DNA of 64,000 nt from Leptospira brenneri (GTDB taxonomy: Bacteria; Spirochaetota; Leptospiria; Leptospirales; Leptospiraceae): NCBI RefSeq assembly GCF_002812125.1, contig NZ_NPDQ01000001.1:434001-498000 (forward strand), read 5' to 3'. The notes below the pieces were generated by a model. The model did not search any database, had not been told where the DNA came from, and was given only the letters and a program-made list of their open reading frames with translations. Below are positions 27,739 through 36,307 of this stretch, in pieces. The stretch's first letter is position 1. The number at the start of each line of letters is the position of its first letter. The position numbers and the translations under genes are program-made.

Positions 27739-28677
27739 TTAATAACTGGGACATTTCCTTTCAAAAATTTTAAATCTTTCTGGAAATTCCAACTCCACTA
27801 AGATTCGTTTGTCGGGAATGAAGGGATGAGGGAATTCTAATTTTTTAGCAAAAAGAAGGAGTCCATATTGGGTATAATCTTTTGCGGAACGAGAATACAA
27901 AGTATCTCCTACTACAGGACATCCGATCTTAGACATATGAACGCGGATTTGGTGGGTACGACCCGTTTCTAACCCAAGTTTCATCAAACTAAACTTACGA
28001 CCTGTTTGTGTTTGGACAATTTTTTCTGTTTTATAATGAGTGATGGCCATTCGCCCATCTTCACGCACACACATCTTCACTCGTTCTACGGGATGACGGC
28101 CAATGGGTAAATTCACTGTACCTTCTGATTCCACTGGCGCTTGCAAAACCCAAGCATAATATGTTTTATCCACAAGCCTGTCTTGGAACATTTTCGAAAG
28201 AGCAGCATGAGCTCTGTCGGTTTTGGCAATGATGAGAACACCTTCTGTGGGTTTGTCTAACCGATGCACAATCCCTGGACGACGTTCACCGCCTGTGGCG
28301 GATAGGTTTTTGAATTGGTGTAACAATCCATTCACAAGAGAAGGTTGGTCATCTCCCGGTCCACTGTGGCAAGCGATCCCCGCTTTCTTATGGATAACCA
28401 TAAATTCGCCTTCGTCATAGAGGACAGGAATGTCCATGGGGATGGGTTCGAGTCGCGATGGTGGTCTTGCGATCACATTCACGACATATTCTTCGCCAAG
28501 AGTCACCTTATAGCCGTTTTTAGTGGCGACTTGCTCTTTGGTTTTGTTTGTCACAAACCCGGAATCGATCCACTTTTGAACGGTAGAACGGCTGAGATCG
28601 TCTCCGGCATTGTCTTTTAGAAAGACATCCAGGCGACTTTGGTCATAATCTTCGGAAACGGTTACAAATATTTGCAT
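27739..28677 (-). CDS. RluA-family 23S rRNA pseudouridine synthase (RluD-like)
   Basis: 312 residues. N-terminal S4 RNA-binding domain (RLDVFLKDN...LSRSTVQKWIDSGFV, about 12-70) followed by the RluA catalytic domain with the motif GIVHRLDKPTEGVLI (catalytic Asp141), LETGRTHQIRVHM and GDTLYS. It isomerises uridines in large-subunit rRNA. An S4 domain of this type is typical of RluC/RluD. Transcribed divergently from loa22 with a 59-base gap. Confidence 0.93.
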   Translation of the reverse strand: MQIFVTVSEDYDQSRLDVFLKDNAGDDLSRSTVQKWIDSGFVTNKTKEQVATKNGYKVTLGEEYVVNVIARPPSRLEPIPMDIPVLYDEGEFMVIHKKAGIACHSGPGDDQPSLVNGLLHQFKNLSATGGERRPGIVHRLDKPTEGVLIIAKTDRAHAALSKMFQDRLVDKTYYAWVLQAPVESEGTVNLPIGRHPVERVKMCVREDGRMAITHYKTEKIVQTQTGRKFSLMKLGLETGRTHQIRVHMSKIGCPVVGDTLYSRSAKDYTQYGLLLFAKKLEFPHPFIPDKRILVELEFPERFKIFERKCPSY

Positions 28678-28736
28678 TTTCGGTTGTTATCTAATGAAAA
28701 GAACTAAACTATGGAAACATTAAGGTAGGTCAACTG

Positions 28737-29303
28737 ATGAAAAAAGGATTTTTTTTAAGCCTCATCCTCCTCGCAGGTCTTTCGCTTTCATTAACGAATT
28801 GTTCGTCTTCTGAAGAAAAAGAAACTCCCAAAGACACAACGTCCACTACGGGAAACACATCCACTGTATCTTCCAGAGATCTCAATGCAGCTCTTTTGGA
28901 CGAAATCAATGTGGCTCTGAAAGACTATCGTTATCCAGATGGCGTTCGTCGCAGAGGTTTTAGCTACAAACAAGCAGACATCCAAGCAGAAGATTTCAAA
29001 ACTTGGGCAAAAGACAATGTTTCTTACATCAAAGATGCTCTTGCGAAACTTCCTGAAGGTTACGCTCTTGAAGTGACTGGTCACGCAGACGCTTCCGGTC
29101 CAGAAGAAGCAGAAGGTGCTAAAAAAGGAAACGGATACTATTCACAAATTCGTTCTGACGCTGTAAAGGACGCTCTGGTAAAACAAGGGATCCCTGCTGA
29201 CCGAATTGTGACAAAAGCTTCTGGTTCTGCGAAACCAATTTCTGGTTTTGATGAAAAAGACGGAATCAACCGTCGTGTGACTTTCCAAGTGATTTCTAAA
29301 TAA
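28737..29303 (+). CDS. loa22: Loa22-like OmpA-domain lipoprotein
   Basis: 188 residues. Signal peptide with lipobox SLTNC (Cys22), a Ser/Thr-rich linker to about 48, then DYRYPDGVRRRGFSYKQADI and a C-terminal OmpA peptidoglycan-binding domain (LEVTGHADASGPEEAEGAKKG; GINRRVTFQV). This combination is characteristic of Loa22, which in L. interrogans is an abundant outer-membrane lipoprotein that binds peptidoglycan and is needed for virulence. An AAGGTAGG ribosome-binding site precedes the ATG and a strong terminator follows, so it is monocistronic. Confidence 0.92.
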   Translation: MKKGFFLSLILLAGLSLSLTNCSSSEEKETPKDTTSTTGNTSTVSSRDLNAALLDEINVALKDYRYPDGVRRRGFSYKQADIQAEDFKTWAKDNVSYIKDALAKLPEGYALEVTGHADASGPEEAEGAKKGNGYYSQIRSDAVKDALVKQGIPADRIVTKASGSAKPISGFDEKDGINRRVTFQVISK

Positions 29304-29342
29304 GAAAGTCCACAACTAAACTAGAGATCTTTCTCTAAAGGA

Positions 29343-29369
29343 AAACCCACCCCTTCGGTGGGTTTTTTT
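29343..29369 (+). terminator. Rho-independent terminator of loa22
   Basis: Stem AAACCCACC / GGTGGGTTT around CCTTC, running straight into a run of seven to eight T, 40 bases after the loa22 stop codon. Confidence 0.92.
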
Positions 29370-29404
29370 ATGCCCAATGTAAGTTTTACAAATCAAATCG
29401 ATCG

Positions 29405-29560
29405 GTTTGTTTTTTAGTTTGGGCGCCTCGAACTTGTTATGCGAATGGCAATTTTTTCTATACCGACCGCGCTTTCCGCTCCAATCTTTCGCGTTGCGAA
29501 AGGATTTCCGCTGCAATCGCTGGCGCACTTCGATGAACTCAGTGCAAGCAGTGGGGAGGG
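29405..29560. repeat. GC-rich structured intergenic element
   Basis: A GC-rich block in AT-rich DNA with internal structure: a perfect hairpin CTTTCGC-GTT-GCGAAAG at 29486-29502 flanked by two imperfect direct repeats, GCTTTCCGCTCCAATC (29471-29486) and GGATTTCCGCTGCAATC (29503-29519). On the minus strand it ends in GCGCCCAAACTAAAAAAC, nearly the same string that closes repeat copy A near 3017. No convincing ORF. Perhaps a short non-autonomous repeat; only one copy of the core is in this window. Confidence 0.5.
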
Positions 29561-29752
29561 ATAGTTAGAATCATTTCAATTTTTTTTGATTACCTGTATG
29601 ATTTTAGTCTTGTTTACTGTTATGTGAAATGAGAATAACGACTGCTATTTTTTTAAATAATACTTTTTTTGCTTTATTTACGATTAAATGATAACTGTTT
29701 TTGATTTAACGGCTGTTTTTTAAAAAATCAGTTTAACAAGTTCTAAGTTTTC
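29561..29752. other. Very AT-rich upstream region
   Basis: No gene or recognisable site. It probably holds the promoter for the plus-strand run of small genes starting at 29753; several poly-T/poly-A tracts are present. Confidence 0.35.
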
Positions 29753-30136
29753 ATGAAGTATTTATTAAAAAGGCAATTCCATTTTTATCTAATCACCGGA
29801 CTATTGTTTGGTTCTGTTTTTTTGAATATTTATTTGGTGATAAGAACTAAATTACTTTCTAATGAGACAATAACTTCTTTGAATCCCAATTTAGTCCCTC
29901 CTGAATGCAGGCCTAACGAATCAGGAAAGATACCCTCTAAGAAAACTGACCTTCCAAAGGTATTTTCTATTTTTATTAAACCCCACCCACCTAACTTTTT
30001 GGAAGGAAGACAAATTGTTTTCAGCGATTATGAAATAAAAAAAGCAGATGAAACAACAATTGTTACTTTTTTGGAAATTAGGGACGGAACAGTTGTTAAA
30101 ACAACTGTAGACAGTGAGGCCATTCTATGGAAATGA
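29753..30136 (+). CDS. Hypothetical single-span membrane protein
   Basis: 127 residues, no family recognised. A basic N-terminus (MKYLLKRQFHF) and one hydrophobic helix (about 12-32) indicate an inner-membrane anchor with about 95 residues outside, including one Cys. The stop codon overlaps the next gene's start by 10 bases, suggesting co-translation with the frameshifted gene that follows. First gene of a lineage-specific run of exported proteins. Confidence 0.55.
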   Translation: MKYLLKRQFHFYLITGLLFGSVFLNIYLVIRTKLLSNETITSLNPNLVPPECRPNESGKIPSKKTDLPKVFSIFIKPHPPNFLEGRQIVFSDYEIKKADETTIVTFLEIRDGTVVKTTVDSEAILWK

Positions 30137-30842
30137 AGAATGGTCTAAAAATATGGATAATTTTTATGTTCTTATATTCCATTTTTCTAAATAATCCAAT
30201 GTTTGCGTTTGAAAACCAAACCTCAGAATATGAAACCGGATATATTTTAGTTAGGTCGCGAGATGCATATTTTGGTGAATGGAAACGTTCGGCAAATGGA
30301 GATATTTTTTTAAGAACAAATACAAAAGGTAGATTATTTGTGAAGGAAACCATTGACGGTGTAGTTTCAAAGGAATACTTCGAAACAATTAGAAATTCTT
30401 CCTCAAATGCCAGTTTGTGGGAATCTCTACTCTTTTTAATGCATCCAGTCGCTTCCAATGGCATACACAAGAAAAAGATGCCATCTCTGAGGATTTGTAC
30501 ACTCGGGTGATCAAAATTTCCTTATTACTTTTTACTGGATATTCTTATTTTGAAGCCCAAAAGGCAAATGCTATTTTGAAAGATTCTTTTATGGGTTTTA
30601 ATCAGGGAGCTGAATCAAAATTCCAAAGAGCGTATACTCAATACCAATTGGCTGCTTTAAGTACAGTTGCCTTTTTTGCTTATTCCGGTACCAAAGCGTA
30701 TTTACGATTTGGAAGGGATGAAAATTTCAAATCATTAAATATACCAACAAGAGAAATTCGTAATTTAGAAGAATCAAATTCTGGGCTACAATTTCAAAAT
30801 CGAAATCAAAGAATAGAATTCGTCGCAGAACAAAACTTTTAA
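30127..30842 (+). pseudogene. Exported hypothetical protein, apparently frameshifted at a T-run
   Basis: Two frames cover one plausible protein. The first (30127-30510) starts with a signal peptide (IWIIFMFLYSIFLNNPMFAF) and a beta-rich domain; the second (30417-30842, only a GTG start, no ribosome-binding site) continues with FNASSRFQWHTQEKDAI, two membrane-like helices and a polar tail. The frames join at a run of five T at 30433-30437: one more T would give a single ORF of about 238 residues. So this is a one-base deletion, a sequencing error, or a -1 slippage site (C-TTT-TTA). Family unknown. Confidence 0.5.
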
Positions 30843-30851
30843 GGAAATCCA

Positions 30852-31526
30852 ATGAAAATGCAAAAAACGAATCCTGTCCTGAATTTGAAAAATGTAGTTT
30901 TGTTACTATTCATTGTCTTTTTTATTAATTGTATTGAATCTAACTCTGGTAAGGTTCCTCCACTAATTACTGCGAATGTAACACCATACACTCCTGGAGA
31001 CCTTGGAATTCCAACCCCTCCCGCAGACTCGCCACTAGCAACTTTGCCAGCAATCTCCAATAACGAAAGGGCTGCTATCGAGGAAACTTTCCAGATGATG
31101 GCTGAAAATGGGCAACTGGATCAAAAGTTCGTAAAGGAATCGTCTGTGGCCTCACGTAATCTCCTCATGAACCGTCCTTTAACTGATGCTGAGTTAGAGG
31201 CAAGGGTAGAAGCTGAATTAAAAGGCCAATCTTATCCCGTTCCTACCTATGGTTCGGAACAGGCGGTTTTACAAAAAGAAAGCGAGGCCGCCGATGCCTT
31301 TTACGGACGAATTGCGAGTGACCTTCCTACTTTAACCGTGCCCGAATTAGTCAAAGTTCGTGAAAACTTTACCCTTAGCCTTGTCATGATTCGATTTATG
31401 ATAGACTACGGCACGACAGACAATGGAATTCCCACTTCTTTTTTGATCATGGCTCGCGAAAAGGCAGTGGCCATTCGCCAAAAAGTCAATGAGGAATTAA
31501 TCAAACGAGGAGTGACCACCTTATGA
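30852..31526 (+). CDS. Hypothetical lipoprotein
   Basis: 224 residues; signal peptide ends in FINC (Cys26), a lipobox. The mature part starts with a Pro/Thr-rich linker (about 28-60) and continues as a mostly helical acidic domain to the end. No known family recognised. AAGGAAATCC lies before the ATG. Its last codons overlap the next lipoprotein's start (ATGA), so the two are translationally coupled, and the end of this gene marks the left edge of a duplicated block (see 34878). Confidence 0.65.
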   Translation: MKMQKTNPVLNLKNVVLLLFIVFFINCIESNSGKVPPLITANVTPYTPGDLGIPTPPADSPLATLPAISNNERAAIEETFQMMAENGQLDQKFVKESSVASRNLLMNRPLTDAELEARVEAELKGQSYPVPTYGSEQAVLQKESEAADAFYGRIASDLPTLTVPELVKVRENFTLSLVMIRFMIDYGTTDNGIPTSFLIMAREKAVAIRQKVNEELIKRGVTTL

Positions 31527-32056
31527 AAATCACTTACTTTCTTCTCATTTGCACATTCTCTCTGTTTGGTTGTATCCGTAACTCCGATCCTCGCACCTAT
31601 GGGATTCCGAATGATGCAATGGCTCAGATTTTATTATTCTTTGTGGTTCCGAATTTAGACTTTAACCAGTATTGTCCACCGACAGACCAAATTCCCATCC
31701 TAGAACCAGGAACATATAACCGTTATATGGCGGAGGGAGATACTTATATTTTTGATAACCGTGCGAGGTTGAATGCTACTCGAACATGGACATCGCAGGA
31801 ATACTTTACATTTGTGATACAGGAAAATCCTGGGCAGGATATCAAACTCACTAGTCCTCGTTGTGGGACAAGCCCTGGGGGATATCCTGCCAGAAATGAT
31901 TCAAACCTTATCGGGCAATTGGAAACTGTAAGGATACCTTTAATGATTCCGCCATTGCCCGTTTTAAGATATGGTTTTTTCACTATACTAACTGCCACAA
32001 CTGGATCTGGTATTGTTAGTTTTACAACACCAAGTCTACAGGATCCACCACAATGA
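31523..32056 (+). CDS. Small lipoprotein, copy 1 of a duplicated pair
   Basis: 177 residues with lipobox SLFGC (Cys17). No known family. The first 82 residues are identical to those of the copy at 34888-35427; after ...FDNRAR the two diverge sharply, keeping only scattered motifs (QENPGQ, KLTSP.CG, GQLET). The domain looks like a beta-sandwich (alternating hydrophobic residues, GDTYIFDNRA, FTFVIQENPG). It is followed 21 bases later by an SGNH hydrolase gene, an order that is repeated in the second copy, so the two products may work together. Confidence 0.7.
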   Translation: MKITYFLLICTFSLFGCIRNSDPRTYGIPNDAMAQILLFFVVPNLDFNQYCPPTDQIPILEPGTYNRYMAEGDTYIFDNRARLNATRTWTSQEYFTFVIQENPGQDIKLTSPRCGTSPGGYPARNDSNLIGQLETVRIPLMIPPLPVLRYGFFTILTATTGSGIVSFTTPSLQDPPQ

Positions 32057-32077
32057 ATAGGAGTTGTTTTTATCAAA

Positions 32078-33508
32078 ATGGAAAAGAAAATGAGTAGAAA
32101 TATAACGGCTTTTTTTAGTCTTCTGGCAATATGGATTTCTCCTATCTTGGCTGATAAAAATGCATTTCGAACTTTTTTTCCAGAAGAACGTCAGGAAGTT
32201 GAGTATTTTATAAACGATACTGATTGCAATACTCAGTTCAGTGATTCGCATCCAGACTCCTTTGAACCAAACAAAACTTTCCTAACCTTTTATGGGGATA
32301 GTCTTGGAGACTTTGTCGAAGAGCCTTTGTATGGGTATTTTGGCTGGGATAAATACCTGACGATGATGAATTTCGGAGTCGAGTGGAATGTGCAGAATTT
32401 GGCAGTAGCAGGATATACGACGGAGGGTGTATATAATTTGGTTAGTCGTTGTGCTCTTTCAATAGAAAAGCGTATTAATTTCAAAACATCTCCTAACGTA
32501 GCACTAGAAATTGGGGGAAATGATTTTTGGGGTAATTCCCTTCTCCTTACCTTTATGCCTTGGAAATTTGGTTCGGTTGTGGATCGAGTGATATACAATA
32601 CCAAAGCCATCCTTTACCAACTAAGGAATCCGCGTCGTAATAAAAATATATTGGTGATGGGAAACTTTCCCAATCTCTCTTATAGTCCAACCTTAGGGCA
32701 CACAAATAAGTATTTTAAACCACTTTCTGTACATCCAGATGTCAATTTTTCATTGAATATGGATAAACTCAAAGAGGAACAAGCTAAGGCTTTTCGGGAT
32801 GATGTCCAAAGGGGTTTCATTGCTTCTATGGGTTCCATGGGAGGATGGCTTGTGGCTTTTATTATGCCTGTTGATATCAACAAACTGAATGCAGAATTTT
32901 CACAAGCGATATTGGGAATCAAACAAGCGTACAATGAAGCCATTGCTAAATTAGTGGTTGTCTCAAACATCATGGAATTAGAGGCACTGCATTCTCAGAT
33001 ATTAAATTTAGGTTCTTCTCCCACAGGATTTGATGATTGGTATTGGCAATGGCTTCGGACCATTCGTAATAATCCAAGCATGGTAACTAGTCTCGGGATG
33101 CTTTTTTCCCAAGGTCCACTGGAACTTAGTGTCCAAGAAGTGAATCAGAAATATGGAAATGTGCATTTTTTACCCATGTATCATTTGTTCATTCGCCAAC
33201 ATGATTGTTTTATTTTTGGACAGTGTTGGGTTGCCAATCCCCTGTTGTACCAGGATCAAATCGGTCATTTAAATTTCCTTGGTTATACAATCTGGGCCAG
33301 CGCTCTATCAAATAAAGTCGTGGAACTCAATTGGCATAATTCATTGGTGAATGGACCTCCTAAATTTAACGGAGCCGTTTCCATTCCTGGAGATGATACT
33401 GTAGTCGTTCCTACAATTGATGAATACCCACCTGATTCAGTTGTGATTCATCCGGATCCTATTGATATATTTATTGTAATTTGTCTTTTTACAGGAAAAT
33501 GTTGGTAA
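32078..33508 (+). CDS. SGNH/GDSL-type hydrolase, exported
   Basis: 476 residues with a signal peptide ending near SPILA. Block I is FLTFYGDSLGDF with nucleophile Ser75, block III is ALEIGGNDFWG, and block V is a DQIGHLNFLGY motif near residue 395, giving the Ser, Gly, Asn and Asp/His residues of the SGNH esterase superfamily. The protein is longer than a usual SGNH enzyme (200-350 residues), with a helical insertion. A second ATG at 32090 is also possible. Expected to be a periplasmic or surface esterase/lipase. A truncated copy lies at 35443-35739. Confidence 0.75.
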   Translation: MEKKMSRNITAFFSLLAIWISPILADKNAFRTFFPEERQEVEYFINDTDCNTQFSDSHPDSFEPNKTFLTFYGDSLGDFVEEPLYGYFGWDKYLTMMNFGVEWNVQNLAVAGYTTEGVYNLVSRCALSIEKRINFKTSPNVALEIGGNDFWGNSLLLTFMPWKFGSVVDRVIYNTKAILYQLRNPRRNKNILVMGNFPNLSYSPTLGHTNKYFKPLSVHPDVNFSLNMDKLKEEQAKAFRDDVQRGFIASMGSMGGWLVAFIMPVDINKLNAEFSQAILGIKQAYNEAIAKLVVVSNIMELEALHSQILNLGSSPTGFDDWYWQWLRTIRNNPSMVTSLGMLFSQGPLELSVQEVNQKYGNVHFLPMYHLFIRQHDCFIFGQCWVANPLLYQDQIGHLNFLGYTIWASALSNKVVELNWHNSLVNGPPKFNGAVSIPGDDTVVVPTIDEYPPDSVVIHPDPIDIFIVICLFTGKCW

Positions 33509-34224
33509 GTTGTCAGATTAAGATTCAATACAAACTCATCTGGTTTTTATTTATTTGTTTTGGTTGCATTCAGAAAAATGAATCGAATCCGAGTGTCATA
33601 TTGACATTGGCCAGACAAAATCTTTTTACAAATCCTATCCAGGTTATTCCTTCACTAAGGGCTTGTTTGGTGACAAGGCAGATTCCAACTGGAAAAATTA
33701 CCACTTGTTTTGAAACTACAATAGAGAACTGTAATCTAACGTTTTTTAATAATATCCCAACTAACCAAATTTTACAGAATAGAAAAGATGATTTAAACTT
33801 CATCAATATTAATTTTCCAAATTGTACTGCTGGTGCGACCCCTTTATCCATTCAATATTCAAATTTAGTTCCTCCAACAGGAATGTTTTTCAAAAAACTT
33901 TTGGATATCAATGGTCCAAATTTAGAAAACCAAATTCGTTTTACGAATCAAGAAAGTTGTAAGATTTTGGGGTTAGAGGTTTCGGAATTTGTTTCCGTTA
34001 ATTTTGAAAGGATTGTGAATTCGGATGAATTGAAACAATTAGACAGTTTAGAAGCAGAACTTGCTTTAATCCCTACGACAACATCAAACTGTTTCACAGA
34101 CCTAAACTATAATCAAAGTCTCATTACACTAACGAATAAAATTCGAACCGGAGTTTTGCAGACAGGAATTACCTGTGCCTATCAAACAGGAGTTGAATTT
34201 CCTTTATGTCCTTGGAGTCTATAA
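33499..34224 (+). CDS. Hypothetical lipoprotein
   Basis: About 241 residues from the ATG at 33499, which follows AGGAAA; an in-frame TTG at 33481 is less likely. Lipobox CFGC. The mature protein is rich in Cys (about ten) and Asn/Thr, suggesting disulfides. No family recognised. It overlaps the SGNH gene by 10 bases and the next lipoprotein gene by 19 bases, so it belongs to the same transcript. Confidence 0.6.
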   Translation: MLVSCQIKIQYKLIWFLFICFGCIQKNESNPSVILTLARQNLFTNPIQVIPSLRACLVTRQIPTGKITTCFETTIENCNLTFFNNIPTNQILQNRKDDLNFININFPNCTAGATPLSIQYSNLVPPTGMFFKKLLDINGPNLENQIRFTNQESCKILGLEVSEFVSVNFERIVNSDELKQLDSLEAELALIPTTTSNCFTDLNYNQSLITLTNKIRTGVLQTGITCAYQTGVEFPLCPWSL

Positions 34225-34856
34225 TTTTGCAAGGTAAGATTTTTATTGGACTAAGTCTGATCTTTATATTTCAGTGTTCCAATCCGTTGGACAAAAAACC
34301 AATTCAAGAAAATTATTTTAATTATCTTGTACTGACTACTACAAGTTTGCCTTGTCATCCTCAAAGTTATGAAAGTCCATTTCAATTTAACGATACCGTC
34401 GGAGATGTAAAAGCAGGTTTTTTAAATTCTCCTTCGGATGTTGGATATCTAGACTTAGTTAACGGTTCGATCTATGATCAACTGGATAAGATTGAATTTC
34501 AGTTAAAGGTAGAGACAATACCTGATACACTAAATGCAAATTTATCATCGGTGAATGGATCACCAGAATACGAATGGTCTTTCACCTTTCGCAGTGACCA
34601 TACTTATAAAATTGGTATTGTTCATTATTCTAATGGAGTTCCAGAGCGAATGAAGTTTCAAAATTTTCAAATTTTAGTTTGGAAAAACGAAATTTTTCTT
34701 GGTGGATGCGGGAACCTAGCCATTCAAGGAGACAAAATTCATTGGCTTTGTGATAAGAACACAATTCCTCAATTGGGGGAGATTTCTCAAACAAAATCAA
34801 TATTCATCGAATCTAAACAGGTAAGCCAGGGACTAGTTTATTCTGATTGTCATTAA
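34206..34856 (+). CDS. Hypothetical lipoprotein
   Basis: 216 residues; signal with lipobox IFQC (Cys24). Beta-rich mature domain with DTVGDVKAGFLNSPSDVGYLDL, a pattern seen in extracellular beta-sandwich proteins that start with a Gly-Asp motif, but I cannot assign a family. Overlaps the previous gene by 19 bases. It sits between the two duplicated blocks and is unique in the window. Confidence 0.58.
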   Translation: MSLESIILQGKIFIGLSLIFIFQCSNPLDKKPIQENYFNYLVLTTTSLPCHPQSYESPFQFNDTVGDVKAGFLNSPSDVGYLDLVNGSIYDQLDKIEFQLKVETIPDTLNANLSSVNGSPEYEWSFTFRSDHTYKIGIVHYSNGVPERMKFQNFQILVWKNEIFLGGCGNLAIQGDKIHWLCDKNTIPQLGEISQTKSIFIESKQVSQGLVYSDCH

Positions 34857-34887
34857 AATAAAATAGGCTAGGATCATTGACCACCTT

Positions 34888-35427
34888 ATGAAAATCACTT
34901 ACTTTCTTCTCATTTGCACATTTTCTCTGTTTGGTTGTATTCGTAACTCCGATCCTCGCACCTATGGAATTCCGAATGATGCAATGGCTCAGATTTTGTT
35001 ATTCTTTGTGGTTCCCAATTTAGACTTCAACCAGTATTGTCCACCGACAGACCAAATTCCCATCCTAGAACCAGGAACATACAACCGTTATATGGCAGAG
35101 GGAGATACTTATATTTTTGATAACCGTGCGAGGTTTACACAAACAGCACCGGTAGGGGAGAGCAGATTTTTTACATTTACCATCCAAGAGAATCCAGGCC
35201 AAAATATAAAACTGACTTCACCTGCTTGTGGTAATAGTTCGTTCGAAGCACAAGCAAAAGGAGATTCTGGCCTCAATGGGCAATTGGAAACAGTTTACAT
35301 TGATTTACTCACACCACCATTCCCTTCACGTAGAGCATGGTTTTTTGTAAAATTGACAGCAATTTCGGGAGTTGGAAGCGTTTCCATTACTACTCCAACT
35401 GCAGCAGATCCAAAAAATGCACACTAG
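34888..35427 (+). CDS. Small lipoprotein, copy 2 of the duplicated pair
   Basis: 179 residues, lipobox SLFGC. Residues 1-82 equal those of 31523-32056, and the DNA there differs at only a few silent positions; from residue 83 on the two proteins share about half of their residues or fewer. The upstream bases TGACCACCTT, which in copy 1 encode the end of another lipoprotein, are also carried along. Ribosome binding: no good site is retained. Followed after 15 bases by a truncated SGNH gene. Confidence 0.68.
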   Translation: MKITYFLLICTFSLFGCIRNSDPRTYGIPNDAMAQILLFFVVPNLDFNQYCPPTDQIPILEPGTYNRYMAEGDTYIFDNRARFTQTAPVGESRFFTFTIQENPGQNIKLTSPACGNSSFEAQAKGDSGLNGQLETVYIDLLTPPFPSRRAWFFVKLTAISGVGSVSITTPTAADPKNAH

Positions 35428-35442
35428 TAAAAGAGAGAAACA

Positions 35443-35739
35443 ATGCAAAAAATAAGTTTATTAAGTATTATTGTTATTCTTACTGTAGCACCAGTATATT
35501 CAGATAAAAATGCGTTTAGCTTTATTGTTAGTGATTCATTTTTTAATTACGAAAGCCTAGTTAAAAAGAGCGATTGTAATAATCAATTCGATAACTCTCA
35601 TCCAGCCTCCTTTGAACCCAATAAAACTTTTTTAACTTTTTATGGAGATAGTTTGGGTGATTTTGTGGACGAACCTTTGTATGGGTATTTTGGCTGGGAT
35701 AAATATCTGACGATGATGAATTTTGGAGTGGAGCCTTAA
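35443..35739 (+). pseudogene. Truncated SGNH-hydrolase copy
   Basis: 98 residues: signal peptide (AIVILTVAPVYS-like region), a diverged N-terminal segment, then DCNNQFDNSHPASFEPNKTF and FLTFYGDSLGDF through DKYLTMMNFGVE, almost identical to the full gene at 32078. Homology stops abruptly at 35733 and a stop codon follows. Block III and block V residues are absent, so it cannot be an active hydrolase. The breakpoint marks the right end of the duplicated block. It could still be expressed as a short secreted peptide. Confidence 0.7.
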
Positions 35740-35747
35740 TAACGACT

Positions 35748-36200
35748 ATGCCAAACCCCGTAGAAGAATACATCCAATCGTTACCAGAAGAACGAAGAGA
35801 GCCTTTTCTCAAACTACGAAATACAATTAAAAAGAATCTTCCCGAAGGTTTTGAAGAAAGCATCCAATACAAGATGATCGGGTTTGTGGTACCTAAAAAA
35901 ACATACCCTAATGGATATCATGTAACACCGGAACTAGCACTTCCCTTTATCCATATCGCTTCCCAAAAGAATGGCCTTGCTCTCTATCATATGGGGATTT
36001 ATGCGGATCCAAAATTACTCAAATGGTTCCAAACCGAATACCCCAAACATTGTAAAACCAAATTGGATATGGGAAAAAGCTGTATTCGTTTTAAAAAGTT
36101 AGAAGAAATTCCTTGGAAACTTCTTGGAGAGTTAGCAACAAAAATGAGTGTGAAGGATTGGATTACTTTGTACGAGAAAAATATTTCCATCTCCTCATAA
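35748..36200 (+). CDS. DUF1801 family protein
   Basis: 150 residues, cytoplasmic. Matches DUF1801 (YdhG/YjbR-like fold): VEEYIQSLPEERREPFLKLR at the start, EESIQYKMIGFVVP, ALPFIHIASQKNGLALYHMG, KSCIRFKKLEEIPWKLLGEL near the end. Function unknown; some relatives are linked to iron or frataxin-like folds, which is not evidence here. It begins just 8 bases after the truncated SGNH copy and appears to be the ordinary chromosomal gene beyond the duplication. Confidence 0.82.
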   Translation: MPNPVEEYIQSLPEERREPFLKLRNTIKKNLPEGFEESIQYKMIGFVVPKKTYPNGYHVTPELALPFIHIASQKNGLALYHMGIYADPKLLKWFQTEYPKHCKTKLDMGKSCIRFKKLEEIPWKLLGELATKMSVKDWITLYEKNISISS

Positions 36201-36307
36201 AAGATTCCTAGCGTTTCAAAATTGTATCCTTTATTATCGATTTATAAAATAGAAATCAGAAATCTTTTCTTTAAAGTTTTGACAATCTAGACAGAACAAA
36301 GACGATT

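Noticed and set aside
29316..29528. 70-codon minus-strand ORF across the GC-rich element
   Set aside because: Basic, repetitive translation produced by the structured repeat and the loa22 terminator; no start signal.
29405..29560. Possible integron attC site (GTTATGC and GCGTTGCG strings)
   Set aside because: No matching RYYYAAC/GTTRRRY pair at the right spacing and no integrase in the window.
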